DNA of 64,000 nt, taken from contig ONCG01000019.1 in assembly GCA_900316285.1 (NCBI GenBank), forward strand, positions 1 through 64,000, in the 5' to 3' direction. A model generated the notes under the pieces. The model ran no database searches and was not told the DNA's origin. It saw only the letters and a program-made list of their open reading frames with translations. The position numbers were made by a program, and so were the translations under genes. This DNA is from an uncultured Prevotellaceae bacterium (GTDB lineage: Bacteria > Bacteroidota > Bacteroidia > Bacteroidales > Bacteroidaceae). This document shows, piece after piece, positions 15,681 to 25,300 of this stretch. Positions within the stretch are counted from its first letter, which is position 1. The number at the start of each line of letters is the position of its first letter.

Positions 15681-16584
15681 AAAGAATGTCTTCCTTCTTC
15701 AGCACGCCCGAGGCGATGGCCAGGTCGATGGTGTGCTGAGCGCGGATGACAACGGGTTTGTCGACCATCTTGCCGTTCACGGCGATGACGCCCGAGCCCT
15801 TGGCCTCAGCCTCCTTGATGGCGGCCAGAATCTTCAGAGCCTTCTCGATGTCCTTCTGCTTCGGAGCGAACACCTCGTTGATGATTTCAATCTGACGCGG
15901 GTTGATAATCGACTTACCGTCGAAGCCCAGAGCCTTGATGAGTTCCACCTCCCTACGGAAGGTATCCATGTCGTTCAGATTCGAGTAAACAGTGTCCAGC
16001 GCGTCGATGCCGGCAGCGCGTGCAGCCACGACAATCATCTGGCGGGCCTGCAGCAACTCAATGCCGAAGTTGGGGTTGTCGCCCTGTGTGCGCTGTGTCT
16101 TCAGGTTGGCGCAATAGTCCTCGGCGCCGAGTGCGATACCCATCATGCGCTTCGAAGCTGTTGCGATGGGGTAGGCGTTAACGATGCCCAGAGCGCTCTC
16201 GATGGCAGCCATAATCTTCGTGCGGCCTACGCAGCCCAGCTCCTTCTCCCACTTCAGAATTTCTTCCTCCACCTCGCGCACCTCGTCGGCGGTTTCGGTC
16301 TTCGGCATACGGATGACGTCGACGCCGGCTTTCACCACGGCCTCCACGTCCTTCTTTCCGTAGGGAGTGTTCAGGGGGTTGATACGAACCACCATCTCGG
16401 TATCACCATAGTCGATGGTTTTCAGTGCGTTATACACCAGCAGGCGTGCGGCGTCCTTCTCGGCCATTGTCACCGAGTCTTCCAGATCAAGCATGATGGA
16501 ATCAGGACCGTAGATGTGTGCGTCTGCCATCATTCCAGGATTGTTACCCGGAACGAACATCATAGTTCTTCTAAGTCTTTCCAT
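15679..16584 (-). CDS. citE: Citrate lyase beta subunit (citryl-ACP lyase)
   Basis: 301 residues beginning MERLRRTMMFVPGNNPGMM. CitE cleaves citryl-ACP to oxaloacetate and acetyl-ACP. LDLEDSVTMAEKD, the MPKTETADEV strand and GIALGAEDYCANL are typical of the HpcH/CitE fold and its Mg-binding acidic residues. The start at 16584 is preferred because 15 extra upstream codons do not resemble the family. It begins 31 bp after citD. Confidence 0.95.
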   Translation of the reverse strand: MERLRRTMMFVPGNNPGMMADAHIYGPDSIMLDLEDSVTMAEKDAARLLVYNALKTIDYGDTEMVVRINPLNTPYGKKDVEAVVKAGVDVIRMPKTETADEVREVEEEILKWEKELGCVGRTKIMAAIESALGIVNAYPIATASKRMMGIALGAEDYCANLKTQRTQGDNPNFGIELLQARQMIVVAARAAGIDALDTVYSNLNDMDTFRREVELIKALGFDGKSIINPRQIEIINEVFAPKQKDIEKALKILAAIKEAEAKGSGVIAVNGKMVDKPVVIRAQHTIDLAIASGVLKKEDIL

Positions 16585-16615
16585 GATATGTCTGTTTTCA
16601 ATGATCGGTTGTTGA

Positions 16616-16894
16616 TTATGCCCACACATCCTTACCAGTTGCGCGTACGGCAGCTGCTGTCACGCGGGCACGGATGGTGCAGTCAAGAGCACCTTTGTCG
16701 GTGGCCTTCACGCGAGCATCGTGGATGTCGAGTCCTTCGAGGGTTTCGGTGATTACTTTCTTGATTTGCTTGCCGAATTGGAAGGCCACAGTCGAGTCGA
16801 GATCTATCTGGAGACCCGGGGCATCGGCAGGTGAGATTTGAACGAGAATATCGCCGGATTCCAGTGTTCCGGCCATAGCTTCCTTCATTTCCAT
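16616..16894 (-). CDS. citD: Citrate lyase acyl carrier protein (gamma subunit)
   Basis: 92 residues. CitD carries the triphosphoribosyl-dephospho-CoA arm on the serine of AGTLESGD (Ser about residue 13). DKGALDCTIRARV near the C-terminus is also a family signature. It is the first gene of the cluster, and a good promoter lies about 90 bp upstream. No citrate transporter, CitAB sensor or citrate synthase gene is visible nearby. Confidence 0.94.
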   Translation of the reverse strand: MEMKEAMAGTLESGDILVQISPADAPGLQIDLDSTVAFQFGKQIKKVITETLEGLDIHDARVKATDKGALDCTIRARVTAAAVRATGKDVWA

Positions 16895-16985
16895 TGTGCT
16901 TTTTGTTTTGATAGTTATTGTTTACGGTTAAGGCCTACAACCATTTCTGGTCATGGGTCGCTTTTCGAGTTAATAGATTCGGCTG

Positions 16986-17017
16986 CAAATTTAGGAGTTT
17001 TATTTCATACCCACAAA
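16986..17017 (-). promoter_or_regulatory. Promoter of the citrate lyase cluster
   Basis: On the minus strand TTTG (17014-17017), a 20-bp spacer and TAAATTTG (16986-16993) fit the Bacteroidetes consensus well. The rest of the divergent 16895-17117 gap shows no operator that I recognise. Confidence 0.7.
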
Positions 17018-17088
17018 TAAAAATAGGGAAATTATGCGTTGAAAGTGTAAAAAATGTTATAATGTTTTCTTTTCATCGGTTTTTTGTC

Positions 17089-17096
17089 TACCTTTG
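17089..17096 (+). promoter_or_regulatory. -7 element upstream of the gene at 17118
   Basis: TACCTTTG lies 21 bp before the start codon. The -33 region is weak. Confidence 0.45.
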
Positions 17097-17117
17097 TTCT
17101 CATAAACATCTGCGGAC

Positions 17118-18755
17118 ATGGTAATAAATCGTAAGCTAAATACATTCATCCTGCTTCTTCTCGTGCTGCTCCCTTGTGTGTCGTGGGCGCAAGATGACGC
17201 TTTCAGTCTGTTAGGCGGAAGGCAGCAGAGGCACACTTCTTCCATCAATCGCAAAGCACTTGTGCGTCGCCATAACCCCACCACTCACCACGTGGGGCGG
17301 CAGCAGTTCCTGATGGGTGAGAGCAATCTGTTTTTCCATGTCGATGCCACTGCCTTGCAGACCTTCGTTGCCGACCCGCAGCTGCCGCTCAACATCGGGT
17401 TGCACCTTCCCGACACCACTCGCCTCAGCCGTCTCGATATGTCGCTCGACCGCTGGAACGGCAAGGCCGAGAGCCGGTTCCACTACGACGGTCAGTACTA
17501 CCATGTTGAGACCGTTTGCTCACCTATCTATAAATATGAAGATCAGATGGTGCGCCCCACCTATTCTACACGCATCACCAGCGACACCGTCTTCGAAGTG
17601 GTGCTCACCCCCGCTCCGTACATGGAGCGGGCCAGCAAGGATGTGGATCAGACTGCCATGACGGTCACTTCGTTGAAACATCATGCGGCAGTACGCCTTC
17701 TCAACCTCAGTGGCGACGGTAATGTCTTTCAGTGGATTGCATTCACTTGGCGTGGCAATGCGTCGCTCAGGAAGCGTGGCAATCGCATTGTTTTGCGCTG
17801 TAAGGGCGATCATGTCACCATCGAGGGAATGAAGAAGAAAAACTATTCGCTCGACATCACCATGTATAAGGTTCCGTCGATGCCTTCCGACTACTTCTTC
17901 AACCAAAAGAATATCGTGCCCTTCACCGATTTTGCCTTGCGTACTTCCACCGGGTGGAATAACTTCTGGACGGAGACGGGCATAGCCGATTTCTCAGCTG
18001 TAGGCAGTTCCGAGGCGCTGCAGATGGAGCGAAAGCTCGTGGAAGCACTCTACGACGTCGCCGCCCGCACACCCGCCGACTGGTGGCAGCAGGCGCCACT
18101 CACGCTCTATGGCTTTGCCAAACAGGTGGTGCCCGACATGCGGCGCATCATCAAGGCAGATGCCGAGCAGCTGTGGCGGCGGCCGGAGCTAATCGCCACA
18201 GCCCTGCTTACGCTGCGTGCCTACACGCTGCCTGAGGTGGCAAAGCGTTTCTCGCTCACCAGCGAGGAAGTGGCGCAGCTGAAAACCACTGTGCTGAACG
18301 CCTTCTGCCTGCATGTGGCGAAGGCTGCCGATCTGCTTGCCTCCGGCGCGACCACTGCTCCCGACTGCCTCGACCGCGATGCTCTGCTGGCCGTTGCTAA
18401 GTGGTGGCAGGAGGAGACGGACAGGGTGAATGAGACACAAAGAGTCGCCCCCAACCCCTCCCCAAGGGAGGGGAGTTTAGATACCCTTCCTGCTGATAGT
18501 GTTTCGTTGTCAATGCAATCCCTTCCTGCTGATAGCATACTGCCTTCCAAACTATTCAAACTCCCCGTGGAGGCGACTGGGGTCTTTAGAGCAGCCACCG
18601 GTGTGGCTGCGGCCCCACTAAGGGGAGCGAATCCCTCATTCGCGACGGGGGAGCAGGGGGTGGGTTCTACTATTGATTACCTTCTTTCTATCGCCGGCCG
18701 TTGCTGGCCCGACACGTGGAAAGTGTCAACTGAATACTTGCTTCCACTGCCGTAA
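17118..18755 (+). CDS. Secreted protein, possibly related to GH65-like six-hairpin glycosidases
   Basis: 545 residues with a signal peptide (ends PCVSWAQ). The segment INRKALVRRHNPTTHH followed by FFHVDATALQTFV resembles the opening of Bacteroidetes GH65-like proteins, where a 'KALVxRHN...GNGxFxFxxDxTGLQTF' pattern is common. The usual GNG is replaced by GES and I cannot see catalytic residues, so activity is uncertain. The C-terminal 110 residues contain at least two repeat-derived inserts (about 18446-18476 and 18561-18667) and a duplicated LPADS segment. The true domain probably ends near WWQEET, with a short native tail after the inserts. Confidence 0.5.
   Translation: MVINRKLNTFILLLLVLLPCVSWAQDDAFSLLGGRQQRHTSSINRKALVRRHNPTTHHVGRQQFLMGESNLFFHVDATALQTFVADPQLPLNIGLHLPDTTRLSRLDMSLDRWNGKAESRFHYDGQYYHVETVCSPIYKYEDQMVRPTYSTRITSDTVFEVVLTPAPYMERASKDVDQTAMTVTSLKHHAAVRLLNLSGDGNVFQWIAFTWRGNASLRKRGNRIVLRCKGDHVTIEGMKKKNYSLDITMYKVPSMPSDYFFNQKNIVPFTDFALRTSTGWNNFWTETGIADFSAVGSSEALQMERKLVEALYDVAARTPADWWQQAPLTLYGFAKQVVPDMRRIIKADAEQLWRRPELIATALLTLRAYTLPEVAKRFSLTSEEVAQLKTTVLNAFCLHVAKAADLLASGATTAPDCLDRDALLAVAKWWQEETDRVNETQRVAPNPSPREGSLDTLPADSVSLSMQSLPADSILPSKLFKLPVEATGVFRAATGVAAAPLRGANPSFATGEQGVGSTIDYLLSIAGRCWPDTWKVSTEYLLPLP
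18561..18667. repeat. Dispersed repeat inside the coding sequence at 17118
   Basis: Inverted copy of the intergenic element at about 1559-1660. Both contain GACTGGGGTCTTTAGAGCAG, a GGCTGCGGCCCCAC hairpin part, and GCGAATCCCTCATTCGCGAC or their inverses. Here it is translated as VEATGVFRAATG and following residues. Confidence 0.8.
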
Positions 18756-18808
18756 GCACTATTCAGTTTTTTATTTTTGGAGCAACAATATTGAATTAGA
18801 CCCTGAAA

Positions 18809-18884
18809 ATGTAGGGACGCGGCGTGCCGCGTTGCTGGAGAGGAAAAGTTAAACCCAGCAACGCGGCACGCCGCGTCCCTACAT
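18809..18884. repeat. Perfect 30-bp inverted repeat hairpin (GC-rich)
   Basis: Arms 18809-18838 and 18855-18884 start ATGTAGGGACGCGGCGTGCC and are perfect inverses with a 16-nt loop. Related arms occur at 40392-40564 and 43768-43843. Confidence 0.85.
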
Positions 18885-18903
18885 CTCATCCATTCATCTG
18901 CCT

Positions 18904-19189
18904 TAAAGTATCCTTTGGCAATCAAGAAGGCACCCTTTGGCAATCAAAGAAGCATCCTTTTATCAACACAGAGTCATGCTTTCATCAAGTAATATATGAT
19001 ATATTGGTCGGTAATATATAATATATTGGTCAGTAATATATGATATATTGGTCAGTAATATATGATATATTACTAAATAAAATAAGTTATTTTACTTCAT
19101 GAAAGCATAGCTTTAGACCTGTCAAAGCATAGCTCTATGCTTATCAGAGCATTGCTTTGCGAGCATCAAGTCATGTCTTTGGGGGCGCT
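18904..19189. repeat. 22-bp phased palindrome array B (13 units)
   Basis: Thirteen units of exactly 22 bp. Three early units are CTTTGG-type, then four are built on AATATATGATATATT, one is AAATAAGTTATTT (19080-19092), and three are AAAGCATAGCTTT-type. The dyad centre keeps the same position while its sequence changes. Array C (40116-40379) is the inverted homologue with the same order of unit types. The rest of the 18756-19437 gap holds the hairpin above, a CTTTC...GAAAG element at about 19295-19318, and a promoter. Confidence 0.85.
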
Positions 19190-19380
19190 GAAGGCGTCTT
19201 CTATAGCATCGGCGAGAGATGTAGAAGCGAACAAAAGGATTGAAATCTTTTGCATTTCGCTCAACTTTTCGTCGCTCGCCGACGTCAGGAGACGCTTTCG
19301 TAGCGTAGCGGAGAAAGAACTTTAACTTCGTTGAAGTTAGGCTGCATCTCAACAATAAAAACAAAAAATACGCTTTTTTC

Positions 19381-19411
19381 TTTGCGTTTCGCTCACTTAT
19401 TCGTAACTTTG
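19381..19411 (+). promoter_or_regulatory. Promoter module of the PfkB kinase gene
   Basis: TTTG (19381-19384), a 19-bp spacer containing CGCTCACTTATTCG, and TAACTTTG (19404-19411), 26 bp before the start codon. Same module as before dsbD and upp. Confidence 0.75.
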
Positions 19412-19437
19412 TAGCCTGAAACAAAACATAAAGGGAC

Positions 19438-20307
19438 ATGAAAGATATCTGCTGCATCGGGCATCTGACCCGCGATAAAATCATCACACCCGAAAGCACC
19501 GTCTACATGGCAGGCGGTACGTCGTTCTATTTTGCAAACGCCCTGAACCGTTTGCCACAAGAGGTGTCGTTCCAACTCGTCACGAAGGTGGGCGAGGAGT
19601 CGATGCCTGAGATTGAGAAGATGCGCGACGCAGGCATCGACGTGCTCTGCTTCCCCAGTCGTCACTCGGTGTACTTCGAGAACAAATACGGTGCCGACAC
19701 CAACCGTCGCACGCAGCGCGTGCTGGCGAAGGCCGACCCCTTTACATTAAAAGAGGTGGAGTCGCTGGAGGCGAAGGTGTTCCACCTGGGCTCGCTGCTT
19801 GCCGACGACTTCCCTGTGGAGGTAGTGGAGGCGCTCAGCCGCAAGGGACTCATCAGTATCGATGTGCAGGGATATCTGCGCAACGTGCAGGGTGAGAGCG
19901 TGCATGCCTGTCAGTGGGAGGGCAAGGAGAAAGTCCTTGCGATGACCGATATCTTGAAACTCAACGAATACGAGATGCAGGTCATCACCGATTCCAACGA
20001 CCCGCACACCGTTGCCCGTAAGCTCAGCGACCTCGGCGTGCGTGAGGTGGTGCTGACGTTCGGCAACTATGGCTCGCTCATCTATAGCAACGGAGAGTTC
20101 GTTGAGATTCCCGCCTACAAGCCTCGCCGCGTTGTCGATGCGACCGGTTGCGGCGACACCTATTCCGCCGGCTACCTCTATTGCCGTTCGCAGGGCATGA
20201 GTTGTAAGGAGAGTGGAAAGTTTGCTGCCGCCATGTGCACCCTGAAGCTCGAGCAGCATGGACCCTTCTCGCGCACCATCGACGACGTGCGCAGCGTGAT
20301 GCGCTAA
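19438..20307 (+). CDS. PfkB-family carbohydrate kinase
   Basis: 289 residues. The second PfkB signature DATGCGDTYSAGYLY is near 236-250 with the catalytic Asp in GCGD, and the N-terminal GGTSFYFANAL corresponds to the sugar-binding strand. It phosphorylates a sugar or nucleoside-like substrate with ATP; ribokinase, fructokinase and inositol-type kinases share this fold and cannot be separated here. A single gene preceded by a repeat-borne promoter. It converges on fecR, whose stop codon is 12 bp away. Confidence 0.88.
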   Translation: MKDICCIGHLTRDKIITPESTVYMAGGTSFYFANALNRLPQEVSFQLVTKVGEESMPEIEKMRDAGIDVLCFPSRHSVYFENKYGADTNRRTQRVLAKADPFTLKEVESLEAKVFHLGSLLADDFPVEVVEALSRKGLISIDVQGYLRNVQGESVHACQWEGKEKVLAMTDILKLNEYEMQVITDSNDPHTVARKLSDLGVREVVLTFGNYGSLIYSNGEFVEIPAYKPRRVVDATGCGDTYSAGYLYCRSQGMSCKESGKFAAAMCTLKLEQHGPFSRTIDDVRSVMR

Positions 20308-20318
20308 GCCCTTGCCGC

Positions 20319-21437
20319 CTACCTGATAACGATTCTATTTCCTTCCAGCGTGATGTGACCGCTCTGCAGGCGGTTCAGAATTTCTATGGCATAGGCCGGA
20401 GTGCTCGTGCGCGGTATAATATAGCGCAGTCGGAGACGCAGCAGGTCGGTGTTATGACATTCTATCGTGAGATTATACGAGCAAGCCAGTTGTGTGATGA
20501 TGTCGCCAAGGGTTTGCTCGTTGAAGTAGAAATAGCCGTCGCGCCAAGCGGTGTAGGGGTCGGTATCGGTCTCTTCTATGCTGAGATGCTGCGATGCTGA
20601 GGCATTGAGGGTAGCCTTCTGCCCGGGTCGGAGCAACTGCTCTTTTTCATTATAGACTTTCACACCCACGCTTCCCTCGACGAGTACCACCTCGGTCTTG
20701 TCGGCTTGGGTGTCGATGTTGAATTCCGTGCCGTAGTCGCTCACGATGCCATGTTTCGTGCCAACGATGAAAGGTTGATTAGGACGGTGTGCAACACAGA
20801 AGTAAGCCTCGCCCTTGAGGGAGACGATGCGATGGTCGCCGACGAAAGCTTCGGGATAGATGAGTTTCGAACCTGGTCGGAGATAGACGCGTGTGCCATC
20901 GCTGAGTTTTACAAGCACGGAGTGTCCGTAGGGCACAGTAAGGGTGCTGGTGACGACCTGTTCAGATGCTGACGAACCACCCCCAACATTGACCACTTCG
21001 TCGGGAAGCGACTGCGTGTCGGCCGATGATGTCTCGGCGACGATGCGACTCACGCTTTGCGACAGCGAGTCGGAAGAGGTAATGACTACTTCGTCGGCCA
21101 TGTCGCTTGCTGATGCCTGCTGAGCCAGTTCGGCCTGTTGGGCGAGGAGGTTCTCCTCAGTGGTGTGTCGGGCAGGCCAGAGCAGGAAGAGTGCACCAGC
21201 GAAGAGTGCAGCGGCGGCGAGGCCTGCAGCCCAATATAGATTTCTGCGACGAGCGCGATGGCGCTGTTGCAGTTTGTGGAGTGCCTTCTCAGCATCGGCT
21301 TGTTCGGCAAGTATGCCTTTTATCATCATCACATCCTGGCAGGCCTCGCGGAGGTCTGCATTGCTATCGATCATCGCGAGTTGCTCGTCGGTGACGACAT
21401 TTCCAGGCTGCATGATGTCTAATACTTCGTCGGTCAT
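20319..21437 (-). CDS. FecR-family anti-sigma factor
   Basis: 372 residues. A cytoplasmic N-terminus (1-66) is followed by one membrane helix (about 67-87, WAAGLAAAALFAGALFLLW) and a periplasmic FecR domain with VPYGHSVLVKLSDGTRVYLRPGS and KLIYPEAF. The C-terminal part corresponds to DUF4974. It should hold the ECF sigma factor encoded upstream until the STN domain of the adjacent SusC-like protein signals. The Ser/Asp/Glu-rich linker (about 110-165) is longer than usual. Confidence 0.93.
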   Translation of the reverse strand: MTDEVLDIMQPGNVVTDEQLAMIDSNADLREACQDVMMIKGILAEQADAEKALHKLQQRHRARRRNLYWAAGLAAAALFAGALFLLWPARHTTEENLLAQQAELAQQASASDMADEVVITSSDSLSQSVSRIVAETSSADTQSLPDEVVNVGGGSSASEQVVTSTLTVPYGHSVLVKLSDGTRVYLRPGSKLIYPEAFVGDHRIVSLKGEAYFCVAHRPNQPFIVGTKHGIVSDYGTEFNIDTQADKTEVVLVEGSVGVKVYNEKEQLLRPGQKATLNASASQHLSIEETDTDPYTAWRDGYFYFNEQTLGDIITQLACSYNLTIECHNTDLLRLRLRYIIPRTSTPAYAIEILNRLQSGHITLEGNRIVIR

Positions 21438-21539
21438 GATGTAATAATAACGTATAAGTTTTCAGATAAGGTACGATTTTTAATTATTTTTTGCTGCAGG
21501 ACACCTCTGGAGGGCTGAAACCTCGGTGGACAGAGTGCC

Positions 21540-22034
21540 TTATGATGAGCGGCGGGCGTCGCGAATGAGGCGCAGGGCCTGCGTGACGTATTTCTTCACC
21601 GTGTTGGGCGAGATGTTCATCTCTTCTGCCACTTCGCGATATTGTTTGCCGTCGACATAACAGGCGGTGAAAATCTGACGGGTGTAGTCGGGCAGCGCTT
21701 CAAGGACTTTGCGTACAACCTGTTCGCGTTCGTGCAGTTCAGCCAGCTGGTCGGCGTGGTCGTAGCCTTCGGTGAGGCGAGCATACAGCTCCGCATGCCG
21801 GCGATGGGTGGCGTCGCGCCGCAGGTGGTCTATGCACTTGTTGCGCACGTTTTTGTAGAGAAAGGCTCGTGCAGCCTCGCGTTCGATGGCAGCGAAGTTT
21901 CGCCACACGTCCTCGAAGGCCGCGCACACGATATCCTCGCAGTCAGCTTCCCGTGAGAGGAAGCGTCGTGCGAAGCTGTGTAGCTCGGCATAGAGCATTC
22001 GGAACAGCTGTTCGAAATCGCCTTTTTCTGTCAT
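21540..22034 (-). CDS. ECF RNA polymerase sigma factor (sigma-70 family)
   Basis: 164 residues with region 2 (LYAELHSFARRFL to EDIVCAAFEDVWRNF) and region 4 (ALPDYTRQIFTACYVDGKQY, then NISPNTVKKYVTQALRLIRD as the helix-turn-helix). It is predicted to activate the divergent SusC/SusD operon and its own gene. FecR is about 100 bp downstream on the same strand. A -7-like TAATTTTG lies at 22097-22104 on the minus strand. Confidence 0.94.
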   Translation of the reverse strand: MTEKGDFEQLFRMLYAELHSFARRFLSREADCEDIVCAAFEDVWRNFAAIEREAARAFLYKNVRNKCIDHLRRDATHRRHAELYARLTEGYDHADQLAELHEREQVVRKVLEALPDYTRQIFTACYVDGKQYREVAEEMNISPNTVKKYVTQALRLIRDARRSS

Positions 22035-22361
22035 GCGTGGCAGGTGTTTGTTTTGATTTTACAGTTTCTTACGCCCGTATTTTGATAAAACTGCGGCAAA
22101 ATTAACAAAAATCTGCGAATTTGTTAATATTTCATACCCGTTTTTTACGCCTGTGCGTTATAATTATAGTTTATAGTTTCTAGTTTCAAGTTTAAAGTTT
22201 CTAGTTTCAAGTTCTTTCTCCGCTGCGCTACGCGCTCGGCTCTGCCGCTTTCGTAATGAAATGGAGAAAGAAAGCGCCCCTGCGGGTCGAGCGTCTAGTT
22301 TCTAGTATCTGAACTGCGAAGACAAGACATTTTCATTATATTAACCTAAAAACAAACGCTT
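22035..22361. repeat. Divergent regulatory gap with short repeats
   Basis: Holds the sigma-factor promoter region (22097-22104), a 7-bp degenerate tandem repeat of TAGTTTC/AAGTTTA units (about 22165-22213), and a CTTTC...GAAAG type element (about 22213-22275). I could not identify the ECF target promoter. Confidence 0.5.
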
Positions 22362-25300
22362 ATGGACAAAAAACGATGGACGACATTGTTGCTGTTGCTC
22401 TTTCTGGCGGTGTTCCCAGCACTGGCTCAGGGCGGTGACGTGACAATCAGTTGTCAAAATGAACCTTTGCAGAAGGCGCTGCGCCGGCTGGAAAGGGTGA
22501 GTAAGCAAAAAATCATGTTCACCTATGAGGACGTGGAAAACTACACCGTCACAGGACAGGTGAGGGATGTACCGTTTGAAGGTGCGTTGCAGATGCTGCT
22601 TGCCGGAAAGCCGTTCGAATACAAGGTCGACGGTAATCTTGTGACCATCAGCCGTGTGCAACAGCGCCCGCGTGGCGGCAATCGCGACATCACGGGTATG
22701 GTTGTCGACGACCAGGGCGAACCGCTCATTGGTGCAACGATCACCAATGTGAAGAACGCTGGCGACCGTGAGTCGTTTACTGCCATTACCGACGTGAACG
22801 GACACTTCAAGCTGACGCTCTCGGGCGATGTCAGTCAGATAGAAGTGAACTACATCGGTTTCCAGCCGAAGATGGTCTACCTGAGTTCGGCGAGCAGCTA
22901 CCGCGTGCAGCTTGTTCCCGATTCGAAAGCCATCGACGAAGTCGTTGTGACCGGTGTCTTCGAACGTAAGGCCAACACCTATACTGGTGCCGTGACCACG
23001 GTGAAAGGCGAAGAGCTGCTGAAGGTTGGCAACACCAATGTTCTGCAGTCGCTGAAGAACATCGACCCATCGTTCATGCAGATTGAGAATCTGGCAGCGG
23101 GTTCAAACCCGAACGCACTGCCCGACTTCCAGATGCGCGGTGCGTCGACGATTGCCAGTGTGCAGGGCGAATATGCGTCGAGTGCCAACCAGCCGCTGTT
23201 CATCCTTGATGGTTTCGAGACTGAGTTGACGAAGATTCTCGACCTCGACATGAACCAGGTGGAGAGCGTCACCACGCTGAAGGATGCTACGGCCAAGGCT
23301 ATCTACGGTTCGAAGGCTGCCAATGGTGTGATTGTCATCGAGACGAAGCGTCCCGAGAGTGGTCGCATGCGCGTGACTTATACCGGTTCGATGAGTCTGG
23401 AGGTGCCCGACCTGACGAGCTACGACCTGACCAATGCCGCCGAGAAGCTGGAGGTGGAGCGTCTGGCTGGTTTGTACACGAGCGACAACGCCGTTTCGCA
23501 GGTGCGACTCGACCAGAACTATACCGATCGCCTGCGCGAGATACTCGCCGGTGTGGATACCGACTGGCTGGCACAGCCCGTTCGCAACGGCTTCGGCCAC
23601 AAGCACTCGCTCTATCTGGAGGGTGGCGACAAGGCCATGCAGTATGGTGTGAACCTGATGTATAATAGAATAGGTGGTGCGATGAAAGGCTCCGACCGCA
23701 ACAACTTCTCGGGTGGCGTCACGCTCGCCTACCGTGTGAAGAACCTGCAGTTCCGCGACAAGCTCACCATAGACTATAACAACAGTCACAACTCGCCGTG
23801 GGGAACCTTCGACCAGTACTACCAGATGAATCCCTATAGCCGACTCTACGACGTGAACGGGAACCTCATCCAGAGCTATAGCTATATGAACAACTCCGGT
23901 GAGGCGGGTGCATACTACAACCCCATCTTCAACACTACGCTGAACACGTTCGACAAGACGGGCTATACCACCATTACGAACGACTTCTATCTGGAGTGGT
24001 ACATCAACGAACAGTTGAAGTTCACCGGCCGTTTCGGCATCATCAACAAGCACTCCACAGGCGATGAGTTCAAGCCTGCCAACCACACCGACTTCCTGAA
24101 CACCACCGATGTGTTCCGCAAGGGTTCCTACACCCAGATGAACGGCAGCAACACCGACATCTCGGCCGACCTCGGTTTGCAGTGGTCGAAGCAGTGGGAT
24201 GAGCACCTGGTGTTTGTGAATGGCCAGCTGTCGATGAGCGACAATAAGTATAACAGCACCTATCTCGTGGCCGAAGGCTTCCCCAATGATTTCATGGACG
24301 ACATCAAGTTCGGCGTACAGTATGCAGAGAAGAGCAAGCCGTACGGCTCGGAAGGCATCTCGCGCAACTGCGGTGGACTGCTCTCGCTGAACTACTCGTT
24401 TGCCGAGCGCTACCTCTTCGATGCCAACTATCGCCTGATGGGTTCTTCCGAGGCTGGTAAGGACAACCGCTGGGGCTCGTTCTGGTCGGTGGGTGCCGGT
24501 TGGAACATCCACAACGAGGCATTCATGAAGAACGTCGCGTGGGTGAACCGCCTGAAGCTCCGTGCCTCTTATGGTTACACAGGCTCGCAGGGTTTCTCTT
24601 CTTATGACGCCATGCCCACCTTCGCCTACTATAGCAACCGTGCCTACGACGGCGGCATCGGTTCTTATATCACCCGTCTGGCTAACGAAATGCTGAAGTG
24701 GCAGGAGAAGTACGACACGAACTTCGGTCTCGACCTCGCACTGTTCAACAACCGCCTGTCGGGTCGTTTCGACTACTATGTGGCTCGCACGAAAGGCATG
24801 GTGACCAATGTCACGGTGCCCTACACCACAGGTTTCTCCACTTATGTGGCTAACCTCGGTGAAACCGAGAACAAGGGTGTTGAACTCTATTTGAACTATC
24901 GCGTCTACGACGGTGGCCGCAACTATGTGAACGTGTTTGCTTCGGCTGCTCACAACGTGAACAAGCTGAAGAAGATCTCGAACTCGCTGCGTGCATGGAA
25001 CGAGACGCAGGACGCCACTGCCATGGAGAACAAGACCACGGCTCCGCAGGTGAAATACTACGAGGGTTGCTCGATGAATGCCATCTGGGCAGTGCCCTCG
25101 CTCGGCATCGACCCGCAGACGGGTAAGGAAATCTTCGTGAAGCGCGACGGAAGCGTCACCTATGAATACGATATGAACGACCAGGTGGTCTGCGGTGATA
25201 CGCAACCCAAGTGGAACGGCAACTTCGGCGTCAACGGCGAAATCAATGGTTGGGGCTGGAATGTCACCATGAACTATCGCTGGGGCGGACAAATGTACAA

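Noticed and set aside
18809-18884. A transposon end or tRNA-like structure at the GC-rich hairpin
   Set aside because: No transposase, cloverleaf or CCA end is seen. It fits a dispersed REP-like hairpin found at three places in the window.
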